Shown: one piece after another, positions 54,650 to 64,000 of the stretch | How positions within the stretch are numbered: the stretch's first letter is position 1 | Layout of the letters: each line of letters starts with the position of its first letter | Source of the DNA: Bemisia tabaci | Lineage: Eukaryota > Arthropoda > Insecta > Hemiptera > Aleyrodidae | Assembly: GCF_918797505.1 (NCBI RefSeq) | Contig: NC_092793.1 | Coordinates: 90,346,411 to 90,410,410 of the forward strand | DNA: 64,000 nucleotides | Direction: 5' to 3' | Notes under the pieces: model-generated | What the model saw: only the letters and a program-made list of their open reading frames with translations | Databases searched by the model: none | Told to the model about the DNA's origin: nothing | Position numbers and translations under genes: made by a program

Positions 54650-55055
54650 CCCACTCAGCATAGAACCTTAATACAATCTTAGTATAATATTGCACATCTT
54701 ACACATCAACATTGCAGCCATATTATATTCATCTTAGTAGGAATGAGGTAAGATTGCATCAATGTTGATGTGCTACTGCCAGGGACTTGCCTGAACATTG
54801 CAACAACATTGATGGTAAGGTTGAAGTAACATTACAATAATCTTACATAATATTGATATGCCCCTGTCAACATTGTCACCAGGTTGACACTTCTTGACAT
54901 CTCCTTGATTGCCGGTCTATCAAGCTTACATCAATGTTGATATTGTCAGTCTTATCCTGACATTACTGATTTAACATTCCATCCATATTAGTAATATTAC
55001 ATCAACATATGTCAGCAAATAACAACATTGCTTTAAGATATCATGCTGAGTGGGG
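54650..55055. mobile_element. TIR element S with repeated ACATTGATG motif
   Basis: CCCACTCAGCAT and its inverse bound a 406-base unit in which AACATTG, ACATCAATGTTGAT and related words occur many times in both orientations. No target duplication is clear. Confidence 0.6.
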
Positions 55056-55082
55056 CCGCTCTATATGATGACTCGTAGAGCT

Positions 55083-55562
55083 TAGAGTCCCTTTATAGCG
55101 TCCAGCCCACGTACAAACTGGGGATCTCAAACTGGCACTAATTCTTCTATTTCTCAGCCATTTCGGCACGGAATACCTTGAAAATTTCAAGATCTGATCA
55201 GTGATGTATCCCGAATACATCGATTACCCTCAAAGATCGTTGGCCCGACGATCTTTGAAAGGCAACAGTCAACAGTTCCATCGATGAGCCTCTTTGAGGC
55301 CCCTAGTTTGTAGGTGGGCTGGACGCTTGTACTGAAGAGTCAAGACAACACCCCCTCATGCTTGAGTCACAAAAGGGAATAGAGATTACAGAAATTGAAC
55401 CTTTTTCGTAATCTTTGATCGGTCCATTCTCGAATTCCTTTCTCTGTTCCCTCTCTCATTCCGTTTGTTCCTTGCCGAACCCATAATTCCCTGGTCCATT
55501 CCAGATTATAATCTTTGCAATCGGTGAAAATGTAATCTTTATTCCCGTTTGTGACACTGTAA
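55083..55562. mobile_element. MITE A, copy 3, truncated and interrupted
   Basis: Left end TAGAGTCCCTTTATA, then an insertion (55098-55326), then CTGAAGAGTCAAGACAACAC and the typical A interior up to CCCGTTTGTGACACTGT. The right terminal repeat is missing. Confidence 0.8.
55098..55326. mobile_element. 229-base TIR element R inserted in A copy 3
   Basis: The ends GCGTCCAGCCCACGTACAAA and, inverted, GCGTCCAGCCCACCTACAAA; inward the arms pair through CTGGGGATCTC-type sequence. The surrounding A sequence is restored by its removal apart from a few bases. Confidence 0.85.
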
Positions 55563-55668
55563 GCGAATTTTCGCGATCGAATGTCATTCATCAAACGAAT
55601 TGATCAGTGCTGAGTAATGCCGATGATCGGTGATGTCAGGAGCCAATCACAGCTCAGATTTCTTTCCT

Positions 55669-55923
55669 TGAGACGCTGAATTTAGCACCTGAATGTGGAA
55701 GTCAACGATCATCGCCCAACGGCTGAAATTTAGCAAATTCGAGTTATTTTCATCCAGATTTGTATCAAATCTACTCGAGTGGTTCAGACAAATTCAAAAT
55801 TGGTCCGATGGTTGCTGAGAATGGTTGCTGAATTTTGCGCGTCACGCGCAAAATTCAGGCATCGGGCCGATGACTTCCACATTCAAGCCACATTCAGCTC
55901 TCACATTCAGCGTGTGATTGCGG
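55669..55923. mobile_element. MITE family E, copy 4
   Basis: Begins AGACGCTGAATTTAGCACCT and ends CAGCGTGTGATTGCGG; nearly identical to E1 over most of its length. The first few terminal bases are missing. Confidence 0.82.
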
Positions 55924-56497
55924 TTTAAATGAAATTAAGAAGAAAATAAGAAAACACGAAATACTAAAACACAGAAATTGCGAAAACACCAGACTTGAAT
56001 TGACGAACACAACAACAGATGGTCGTACAAGCTAGAAGCTGCGCGCGCATTCATGATCTCGCCATATTGATAGCTCATATTGATCGTGTATAAGTTTTGT
56101 GACGTCAGGCGGGTACCAACGCGTCTCCAGGCGATAGATCGTATTCGATACATCAAACGGGTGAGATTGTATCGATATCGATTGGTTCAAAACATAAACA
56201 TAGCCTCAAAAGTAAATTCAGTAATATGAGGGAACGGGTCTTTTTTATCAGATTTTTTATTATCTTGAGTACCAAATGACAATGTGATGTGATTTTGTTG
56301 GGAATTTTCTAATTTTCAGCTTTTCCAACTTAAATCCCTTTAGTTTGGTTTGAGGTTATGTGCAATTGTTTTGAACCAAACGATACATCGAACCGTTACT
56401 TGACCGTTATCGAATACGGTCCATTACCGAATCTGTAGCGCGTAGCGCGCATTTCAAGTCTTCGTCTGTTCTCATCAAGATGAGGATCCGAAGCATT
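55924..56497. other. Spacer with ATCGATATCGAT-rich patches
   Basis: No gene. GGTTCAAAACATAAAC near 56185 and CAATTGTTTTGAACCAAACG near 56361 suggest another degenerate inverted repeat, but I cannot define it. Confidence 0.5.
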
Positions 56498-58842
56498 TAG
56501 CTATGTTTATGCGAGCCTCTTAACCTAACTTCAATCGAAACCTGAGTTTGAAACCAAGGTTCAAATCACAGCATAAACGATACGGAACTAACGAAATGTA
56601 GGTTTCCGAAATTTGTGTTTGAAACCTTATTTTACACTAAAGACTAGGTTTTCGCACTCCGCATAAACGAACCGGAGGTTGAAATTAGTTGAAATTCGAC
56701 TTCAAATGCGATTTTCAGGTGCGCGATCGGCAATATGGCGGATTTATTATCATACCGTTCGTAAACAACTGGTGCTTATCCCACGATTTAGCTTTAATTT
56801 TGCCATTATTCAACATTTTTTACAATCATAATTTTACTATAATTGTTGCTTAAGCACTTTTACGTGATTCCTTCAGTTATATGTGGCTTACTTATCCTTA
56901 TTTAGCTAAACGTAGGACGTTATTTTCTAGTGAAGGTGTTTCGTGTCAGATGGAATCCAGGCTTATTACTGCTTTTTCAGATTATTCTTGCAACTCTAAT
57001 CAACATTTTATGACTACAGAAGCAAAGCAAGCAAAGAGCTTTACAGGCTACAATTGAGTAATAGCCTTACCCACCAGTTCATCATCTGCAGAGAACTTTT
57101 TTACTGCATCCGCACGATTTGCCTAGGATTTCAAGATAAGGCACCCTGCTTCCCTTTAAGTAGTGCACCGAATTTTTTCATTTCAATCTACCGATTAAAT
57201 CTAAAATCTGATCCAATCAGAGCTGCATAGCTCTTGAATTTGTGTGTTATCCGTGTACGTATTTCCTGATTGTCCTACTGGAAGTGTGACTCCAGCCACA
57301 ACCGTGACCTGCTGACTTATTTCTTTGATCCAATCTCTAGTAAATGATGACTCAAATTCTGAAGCCATCATTTATTGAAACTAGTTCAAAGTTATTGCTC
57401 CAAAGTATCGTCACTCTTCTCATAGGTACTGATGCAGAAGGAAGGAGATTCTTCGGTGAGTGCTCTGTGATCCAAGATTTTCAATTTGAGATAAGAATAA
57501 GGTTTTTATTGAGGCGTGTAACAATTTTTGGTTGTTGAACCACTTGTCATAATTGAGCTTTGGCGTTAGAGATGCATCAACTGTGGAAAGTGGCTCTGCC
57601 TGTGCAAAAATATCTTGTGACAGCAGTGAATGTTAGTAAATGCACTTTACAGATAGCCTGAGAGCTCCAGATTCCAATCTACCTGTATTATTAAATTCAG
57701 AAGGATTTTTGAATTGAGTTCATATCGAATCTCAGTGGGAGAATAATATACAGTGTAAGCGAAAGAATATCAATGGTAAGGTTGGGTTGGTGTCTTAGGT
57801 TAGTGAAATGCAATGGCAGGTTCTGAAATCTTGTTTTTCAGTTGCTCTTTACATGAGTCACCTTTGAAAATCAAGTTTAAGAAAAACACACATAGGTAGG
57901 CGAACAGTGGTAGGTCGCTTGCCTATTTTCTTCCCGTCTTGCTCATGGACTCGGAGAGCAGTCGGAAAGAGGGGTGAGAAACAGGATTTCAGCGCGTGTC
58001 TCTGGGAATGTGGAAATTCAAAATTTGTGAAGCGTCACCAGTTTGTTGAGATTGTCACCGTCCATTGCCTCAAGAGGATTTAGACGCTTCTGCTTCAGCG
58101 ATACATTGTTGACCTATCAATATCTGCTTATTTTGATCATATCTTGAAGGAGGAATTCCCATAAGTATATCCCGATTCTTTATTTGTTTCACTACAATAA
58201 TGGCAGACATACAATCTTTACAACAGCATGGAGTGAAGGTGCGGTGCTTTGCTTGCGGATTAGCACTCCTACACTTTCAATGCCTATATCTACCTATTGT
58301 AAGATCATTAGAAGCTCAATAAACAATATGATGAATTTCTGCGCCTGCCACAATTATTTTTAACATCACTAAAATTACCTATGGCAACTTTTCTGAACTC
58401 AGAATGTAAGCTCGAGCATGATTTGGAGGGTTGTTGAGATTAGGTATTCATTCAATTTTAAAGATGAACGTAAAATGATTAAACATCTACTGTCATTTTT
58501 CCAACTGTTGCTCAGAAAGTCAGTAAAGGCTTTTCTAGTGAAGATGAAGCCTCCGCTTATATATTGTGGAAAAATTGAACATACACAGGATAAAAGAGTA
58601 ATACCTAATAATTTATTGAATCAATTCATAGTGGAAAAATGAAGTATAGCTTGTGAAAATGGCGCCAACATGAAATTCAAGTTCAATCGAAAATATGCGC
58701 ATAAACAGCGCCAAAATCGGAAAGTTTGATTTCCCGCGAAAGTCGGGTTACAGCGCCCGCATAAACCCGACGGAGGAAACTTGCATTACAAACTCGGGTT
58801 TCGTGAAACCCCGGTTTCGAGCCTCGCATAAACGTAGCTATT
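56498..58842. mobile_element. 2.3-kb TIR element L with GCATAAAC subterminal repeats
   Basis: The ends TAGCTATGTTTATGCGAGCC and, inverted, TAGCTACGTTTATGCGAGGC. GCATAAAC recurs close to both ends, near 56571, 56651, 58694 and 58760, plus the terminal copies. The middle (56760-58630) has no gene I can support; the frames at 57344-57538 and 58418-58642 lack motifs. It is probably nonautonomous. Confidence 0.78.
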
Positions 58843-58843
58843 A

Positions 58844-60265
58844 TGTATGAAGGGCCGTTTGTAACTAAAGATACGAATGTTGGCAATATATAAGAAATGG
58901 TGTAATATATGAAATATTCAAGATATATATGAAATTTTGAAATATATATACGAAATTGTCGCAATATTCAAGAAATGTGTCAATATTTAGGAAATCGACT
59001 CCAAAAAATGTGGCGAAAATTGTGCAATATATAAGAAATCGACTTCACAATATATATGGCGAAATTCGTGCGATATAGGTACAGGGTACCTAATCCATAA
59101 GTCCTTTCCATCCCCTCTAAATTTTTACCTAATTGAGGCAAAGATTTGAAACTTGGGGGATGTTCTTAGGTTAAAGGGAGCTACTTTCTGGCCCCCTAAA
59201 ATTATCCGGGGAACCCTTAGGGGGGAGAAGGGATGGAAACCAATTATTTTTTCACTTGAGAAGACCCTTTTTGTTGTACCTTGTTCGAAAGAGCATCAAA
59301 AAAGGAAACTTTTTGGGTAAACCAGCAAGTCAATATCTCAAACCGTTTCAAAATGGCGTTCGGTTAAAATTCAAGATGGCCGAAAATTGACACCGATTGT
59401 TTGTCAATGGATTTGCGCGAAAATCGGCATCGACGGGTATTTTGTCAGGAGTAAAACGAATTTGAAGTTAGATTTCTAAAAAAAAAAAAAAAAAAAATCT
59501 GCCTTTTTGGAATTTTTTTTTTTTTAGAAATCTAACTTCAAATTTGTTAATCTCATGCCAAAATAACCCTAACTCCCAAGTTTCTGAATTTTTGGCCATT
59601 TTGGAAATTTGTTGTTTTTTTAGAAAATCTAACTTCAAATTCATTCTTCTCCTATCAATATACCCGTGGATACCGATTTTCCCGCAAATCCATTGACAAA
59701 CAATCGGTGTCAATTTTCGGCCATCTTGAATTTTAACCGAACGCCATTTTGAAACGGTTTGAGATATTGACGTCTGGTTCACCCGAAAAGTTTCCTTTTT
59801 TGATGCTCTTTCGAACAAGGTACAACAAAAGGGGTCTTCTCAATTGAAAAAATAATTGGTTTCCATCCCCCCTCCCCCCCTAAGGATTCCCCGGAAAATT
59901 TTAGGGAGCCAGAAAGTAGCTCCCTTTGACCTAAGAACATCCCCCAAGTTTCAAATCTTTGCCTCAATTAGGTAAAAATTTAGAGGGGATGGAAAGGACT
60001 TATGGATCACCCTGTGTATCGCACGAATTTCGCCATATATATTGTGAAGTCGATTTCTAATATATTGACACATTTCTTATATATTGCACGATTTTCGCCA
60101 TTTTTGGAGTCGATTTACTAAATATTGACACATTTCTTATATATTGCGACAGTTTCGTATATATATTTCAAAATTTCAAATATATTTTGAATATTTCATA
60201 TGTTACATCATTTCTTATGTATTGCCAACATTAGTATCTTTAGTTACAAACGGCCCTTCATACAT
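58844..60265. mobile_element. Fold-back V, host of element U
   Basis: ATGTATGAAGGGCCGTTTGT and its inverse bound two arms of AT-rich sequence with many copies of ATATATAAGAAAT-type words. It starts at the edge of element L and is split at its centre by element U. Confidence 0.8.
59082..60014. mobile_element. Fold-back U at the centre of V
   Basis: CAGGGTACCTAATCCATAAG on the left pairs with CAGGGTGATCCATAAG read inverted on the right. The arms of about 400 bases pair, including CCTCTAAATTTTTACC and AAAATGGCGTTCGGTTAAAA. Layout and the CAGGGT ends resemble element T. Confidence 0.82.
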
Positions 60266-60906
60266 TATGTGATAAGTGAGATGAGATATAAATTATCCGT
60301 CACATTCCTTCTAGAAATGTGCCTGATCAAGCTGAATTTAGTTTTTCATTTCTGAATGATGAGAGAATCTCAAAGAATCGAAATATGACTAATTCTTACC
60401 TATAGCTTGCAAGATAACACCCGGATGAGGTCCTGTTTCCTCTAATTGAGTTATGAATTTTTCCAGTACCTATAGTTGCAATATCAGTAGAGTACCTATT
60501 AGCGGCACCTATTGTCACAGTATGAGTATGTCATACATATTTGATCAAACGATCAAATATTTGATGTAGGTAATTCTCATCCAAATAAGAGAAGAATAAA
60601 TATTAATATACCTACCTTCATTACCACCAAGTAGATGAAAGTTCCACTGTGAACTTAGTTGGCCAATAAAAATGCAAACAATGAGGCTAATTATTTAATT
60701 TCCTGACTCCGAATGGTAAGAATTCTAAGGCATATTCAAAACTGTATTTATCATTCCTCAATGAATGCAAGGTTGACTGCTTGCATGGAAATGTTCTGGA
60801 AAATTTAAGTAGCATGATATCATACTGTTTTTTTGGTGATCAGTATGATATCAGACTGCTGTCATGTTGACTTGACATTAGCCATTAGCATGGAAGCAGT
60901 ATGTGA
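60266..60906. other. Spacer without recognised feature
   Basis: AT-rich, no gene or repeat identified except small ATTTGATCAAA-type palindromes near 60540. Confidence 0.6.
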
Positions 60907-61340
60907 TAGAGTACCTCTATAGACAGAGTATGGCCATTTCTGTTCCGGTTTTTCATTGGTCGCGTGAAAATAGGCTGACACGATGTTCTTACGGCCGTAA
61001 ATAAATAAACAAGATGGCTGTTATCAGCAAGCAAGATTGAGATTATGCACATCTTACATCCTCCTGTGATAAAGGTGAAAGGCGATTTAACAATGTTTTC
61101 ATGTGTTTTTCGTGTGTTATTCGTAAATATGCTAGTTTAAATTGTTACTGCCGCATAATTGAAATTTTTGTCAAATTTAGCTTCTTATCGATGTTACGGT
61201 GAGCCGCCATTTTGTTTGTTTATTTACGGCCGTAAGAGCATCATGAAGCCTAAAAACTCGTTGACCAATCAAAAAGCGGAACAGTTTTCCTGTAGTAAAA
61301 AGATACGAATGGCCAAACTCTTGTCTATAAAGGTACTCTA
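60907..61340. mobile_element. hAT-like MITE D, copy 2 (434 bases, uninterrupted)
   Basis: The ends TAGAGTACCTCTATAGACAG and, inverted, TAGAGTACCTTTATAGACAA, flanked by GTATGTGA (60899-60906) and GTATGTGC (61341-61348), an 8-base duplication with one difference. It contains TACGGCCGTAAATAAATAAA and its inverse. This copy allows D1 to be reconstructed. Confidence 0.88.
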
Positions 61341-61639
61341 GTATGTGCAAATTGAATAATGTGGAAAAGGTATGAAAATAGTATGAGCAAATTTCATGTT
61401 TGAAAAAAGTCTGTACGGAATCATTCAGTAATCATATTGAATTTAAGCTGTTATTGCATTTATATGAATTTATCATGAAATAGTACCTATGGAAGCAGTA
61501 TGAGCAATTCTCATGTTTCAACATAATTAGTACAGCATACTGTAACCAAAATGAATTCATGGTGACATTTCATCGATATGTGTTCAGAATGAAAATAAGC
61601 TGATCCCCTATGCTTCCAGAGGAGTGGAAACGACCCCCA

Positions 61640-61940
61640 TTTATTTTATTAATTTAAATTTATTTTATTAATTTAAATTTATTTTATTAATTTAAATTTA
61701 TTTTATTAATTTTAATTTATTTTATTAATTTTACTTTATTTTATTAATTTTAATTTATTTTATTAATTTTAATTTATTTTATTCATTTTAATTTATTTTA
61801 TTCATTTTAATTTATTTTATTTATTTTGTTTATTTTAATATATCTTATTTATTTTAATTTATTTTAATTTTTTTAACGTATTTTAATTTATTTTGTTTAT
61901 TTTAATGTATCTTATTTTAATTTATCTTATTTATACTTTA
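61640..61940. repeat. AT minisatellite, unit about 19 bases
   Basis: TTTATTTTATTAATTTAAA and variants repeated for about 300 bases, becoming less regular to the right. Confidence 0.92.
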
Positions 61941-63020
61941 TCTTTATTTACCTACCTGGTATCGTGCAGGGCAACATATGTTATTCATACGAATCAGAAC
62001 AGCAGCTAATAGAAGAGGAGGAAAATTTTGACTAAGGCGGATCTAGGCACTTCGAAGGGGGGAGGACGAAGGGCGGTCCGGGGGGGCTTCTCCCAGAACA
62101 TTTTCGAAATTTAGCGCATTTAATATTCATTTTGAGTAAATTTCATCATTAATTATAATCAAATTGAAACATTTTGCCTTCCCCTTTCCTCCGTTCCGTT
62201 CCTTCTTTCTTCCTTCCCTTTGTCTCCCCCCTTTTTTACAGGCGAACAGGGAGGAGGGCCCAAGCCACCTGTGCCTCCCCCTTCTCTCTTGGAACCACCC
62301 AGGGATTTTGATGACCTTCAGTCGGTTAATGAAACTGAAAGTGACATTTTTCCAATATATCAACTCCATCACGTCTAACCATTTTATCAGCCTCGTCTGC
62401 CGACCGATGATGAAATGACGGAGTTACAGAAGAATACAGAAGTGTAGGGTAGGTGGGAGTAAGAGTACGCACGGGGTAAATGTACGCACCGCACTTTTTT
62501 CGCGCGCTTTGTTTGAATTTATGATGTCACCGGGTGTTGGTTGTTGGCAACATTAGACGTATTTTATTTGTGGATGCGCATCCAAAATCGGCGATGGATG
62601 CGGCATTCTCCGTATTTTATTTCTCGCATCCAGTGCCGCATCCAGTTCCTAGTTGGGTAATGAGTTTGGCGATGCGGGTGGGAGTTTGGCAATTAGGTTT
62701 GGCTGATGACGTAAAAGTGGATGCGCATCCAAAAAATGGAAGCGGGTCTCGCTGGCCCAATCCCCGCTTCCAGTAGCGCATCCCGCATCCATTAGAGGCG
62801 GGAATTCAAATTTTGGTTATTACGTTTCCGAGAATCTCGTGGTCTGTCAACAGGGAAGACGCCATTACACGCTCGGTTCTTGGCTATCGCTCAGTTCGCC
62901 CAGTTATATATATTAATCATTAGCAATAAAGAAGGAGAGGTAGAATAATATACATATACATAGAAGAATATAGTTAGTAATATTTAAGTTCTGTATATTT
63001 TAGAATGCCTGATAAAAGGG
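61941..63020. other. Unassigned stretch with paired GGATGCGCATCC palindromes
   Basis: GTGGATGCGCATCCAAAA occurs near 62570 and again near 62717, with several single GGATGC or GCATCC words between and after them. The frame at 62534-62776 spans these repeats and has no known domain. A pyrimidine-rich stretch lies near 62180-62290. I see no reliable gene. Confidence 0.5.
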
Positions 63021-64000
63021 CTATTATAACTAGCAGCCAACCCGCGCTTCGCGCGGCACTATTGGAGCAAATAAATTAGTATACCTCATATTAGATGCTT
63101 ACAACTTTTAATTTACGAATCATATTTTATCTTTCAAGTAATTAATTGTAAGTACTGATAATTCTAAGCATGCATTAATTTTCTCGCAAAATACACTCTG
63201 CTAACGCTTCACAATGGGAAATATTCTGTTACCTACTGTATTAACAAATTTTTGTTTCACGCAATTTAACTACAATTTTTACAAACTTTTACAACTTAAC
63301 AACTTTTTAACTTAGGCAATAACTTCAGGCCAGTCGCGATGGTGCAGGGTGCTCATCTTCCCTTTTTTTACAAGTATATTCGAAATCATCCACATGCGGT
63401 GCATTTCTTTGCAGGAATATTAAGAATGAATCTATTTGAGGCAAATTACAGAACAGAGCTTGCAGCTTTCTACCAGCTGAACGATTGAAGATATGCACGA
63501 TCTTGGCAAAGTTGACCACGGTTTATATTATTTTTGGTCCGGAAAGGTCCTCAATTTTGCTATATTGCTTGATGCGCTAAGTTGTTGGACATGCAACACC
63601 TGATCATCCCTTTTTTATGTAGCTTCAAATTGTTGGGTACTTCAGCCACTTGGAGGCATTCAGTTTCAAAATTATGTATAACCGCTTGAGCTATACAACC
63701 GCGCTCGATCACATGAGTGATTTGACATGCATAACATACGTCCTAGTTTATTTTTCAATTTTCAAAAATTTGGAGCTCTTATGACTGCCCTACCCCCGAT
63801 TAAGGGCAGTTGAGATAAAAATTTTCAGTGACCTCCTAGGCTAAGTCAAGGCTTTTAATGCGCTGAATATGTAGACATGTCAAACTCATTATGTATTATG
63901 TTTAGCTGCAATTTTCCAAAATTTTGAGGCCTTAAGCCCCTCGGGGCAGTCTTTTTTGAAAATCATTTGTAACCTTACTTGCAACTGCACTCGGTACTCT
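63021..64000. other. Possible start of an interspersed repeat running off the window
   Basis: CCGCGCTTCGCGCGG at 63042-63056 is a perfect short hairpin preceded by TATAACTAGCAGCCAAC. Many insect repeats begin with an ACTAGC word and a GC-rich hairpin, so this may be a repeat terminus; family unknown. No gene is seen to the end of the window. Confidence 0.35.

Overview
This is eukaryotic, AT-rich nuclear DNA dominated by transposable elements. One split gene with GT-AG introns, a tRNA-derived SINE, a LINE tail, a solo LTR and many inverted-repeat DNA elements point to an arthropod, probably an insect. I cannot fix the species. Elements without a family name carry local labels (A, B, C and so on) used consistently below.

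The only cellular gene I can support is on the minus strand, 41933 down to 10157. Eight coding exons with matching splice phases encode a 728-residue ZCCHC14-type protein: a conserved helical N-terminal region, a proline-rich linker, a SAM domain split over exons 3 and 4, a small cysteine cluster, an RG-rich stretch, a CCHC zinc knuckle and a short conserved tail on a 50-base last exon. In vertebrates, ZCCHC14 binds RNA hairpins through its SAM domain and recruits TENT4 poly(A) polymerases.

The introns are mobile-element graveyards. Intron 3 holds a 5.67-kb DNA transposon with inverted ends, a 4-base TACA target duplication and a transposase of the DUF7869-like, RNase H-fold type; its reading frame is broken in two places. 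Intron 4 carries a nearly perfect 1.3-kb palindrome. The 14-kb intron 1 holds a Harbinger-like element split by a solo LTR, and a 7-kb fold-back element whose arms are themselves tandem arrays; inside it are a TTAA palindrome, a tandem repeat ending in poly(A), a truncated LINE and nested hAT-like elements.

Upstream of the gene (42-64 kb) I see no cellular gene. The stretch is a stack of insertions inside insertions, many with exact target duplications: a D element (43538-48722) inside a C element, and a large C-related element (48956-54424) holding a SINE-like retroposon, a TTAA element, a CpG-packed fold-back and another fold-back. Then come further TIR elements, an AT minisatellite and an unassigned repeat at the right edge.

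Patterns that cut across families are the most interesting: a YY1/Pho-like ATGGCGGC motif in many unrelated elements; the 16-base palindrome ATGCGATATATCGCAT in three fold-backs; and repeated subterminal motifs that look like transposase binding sites.
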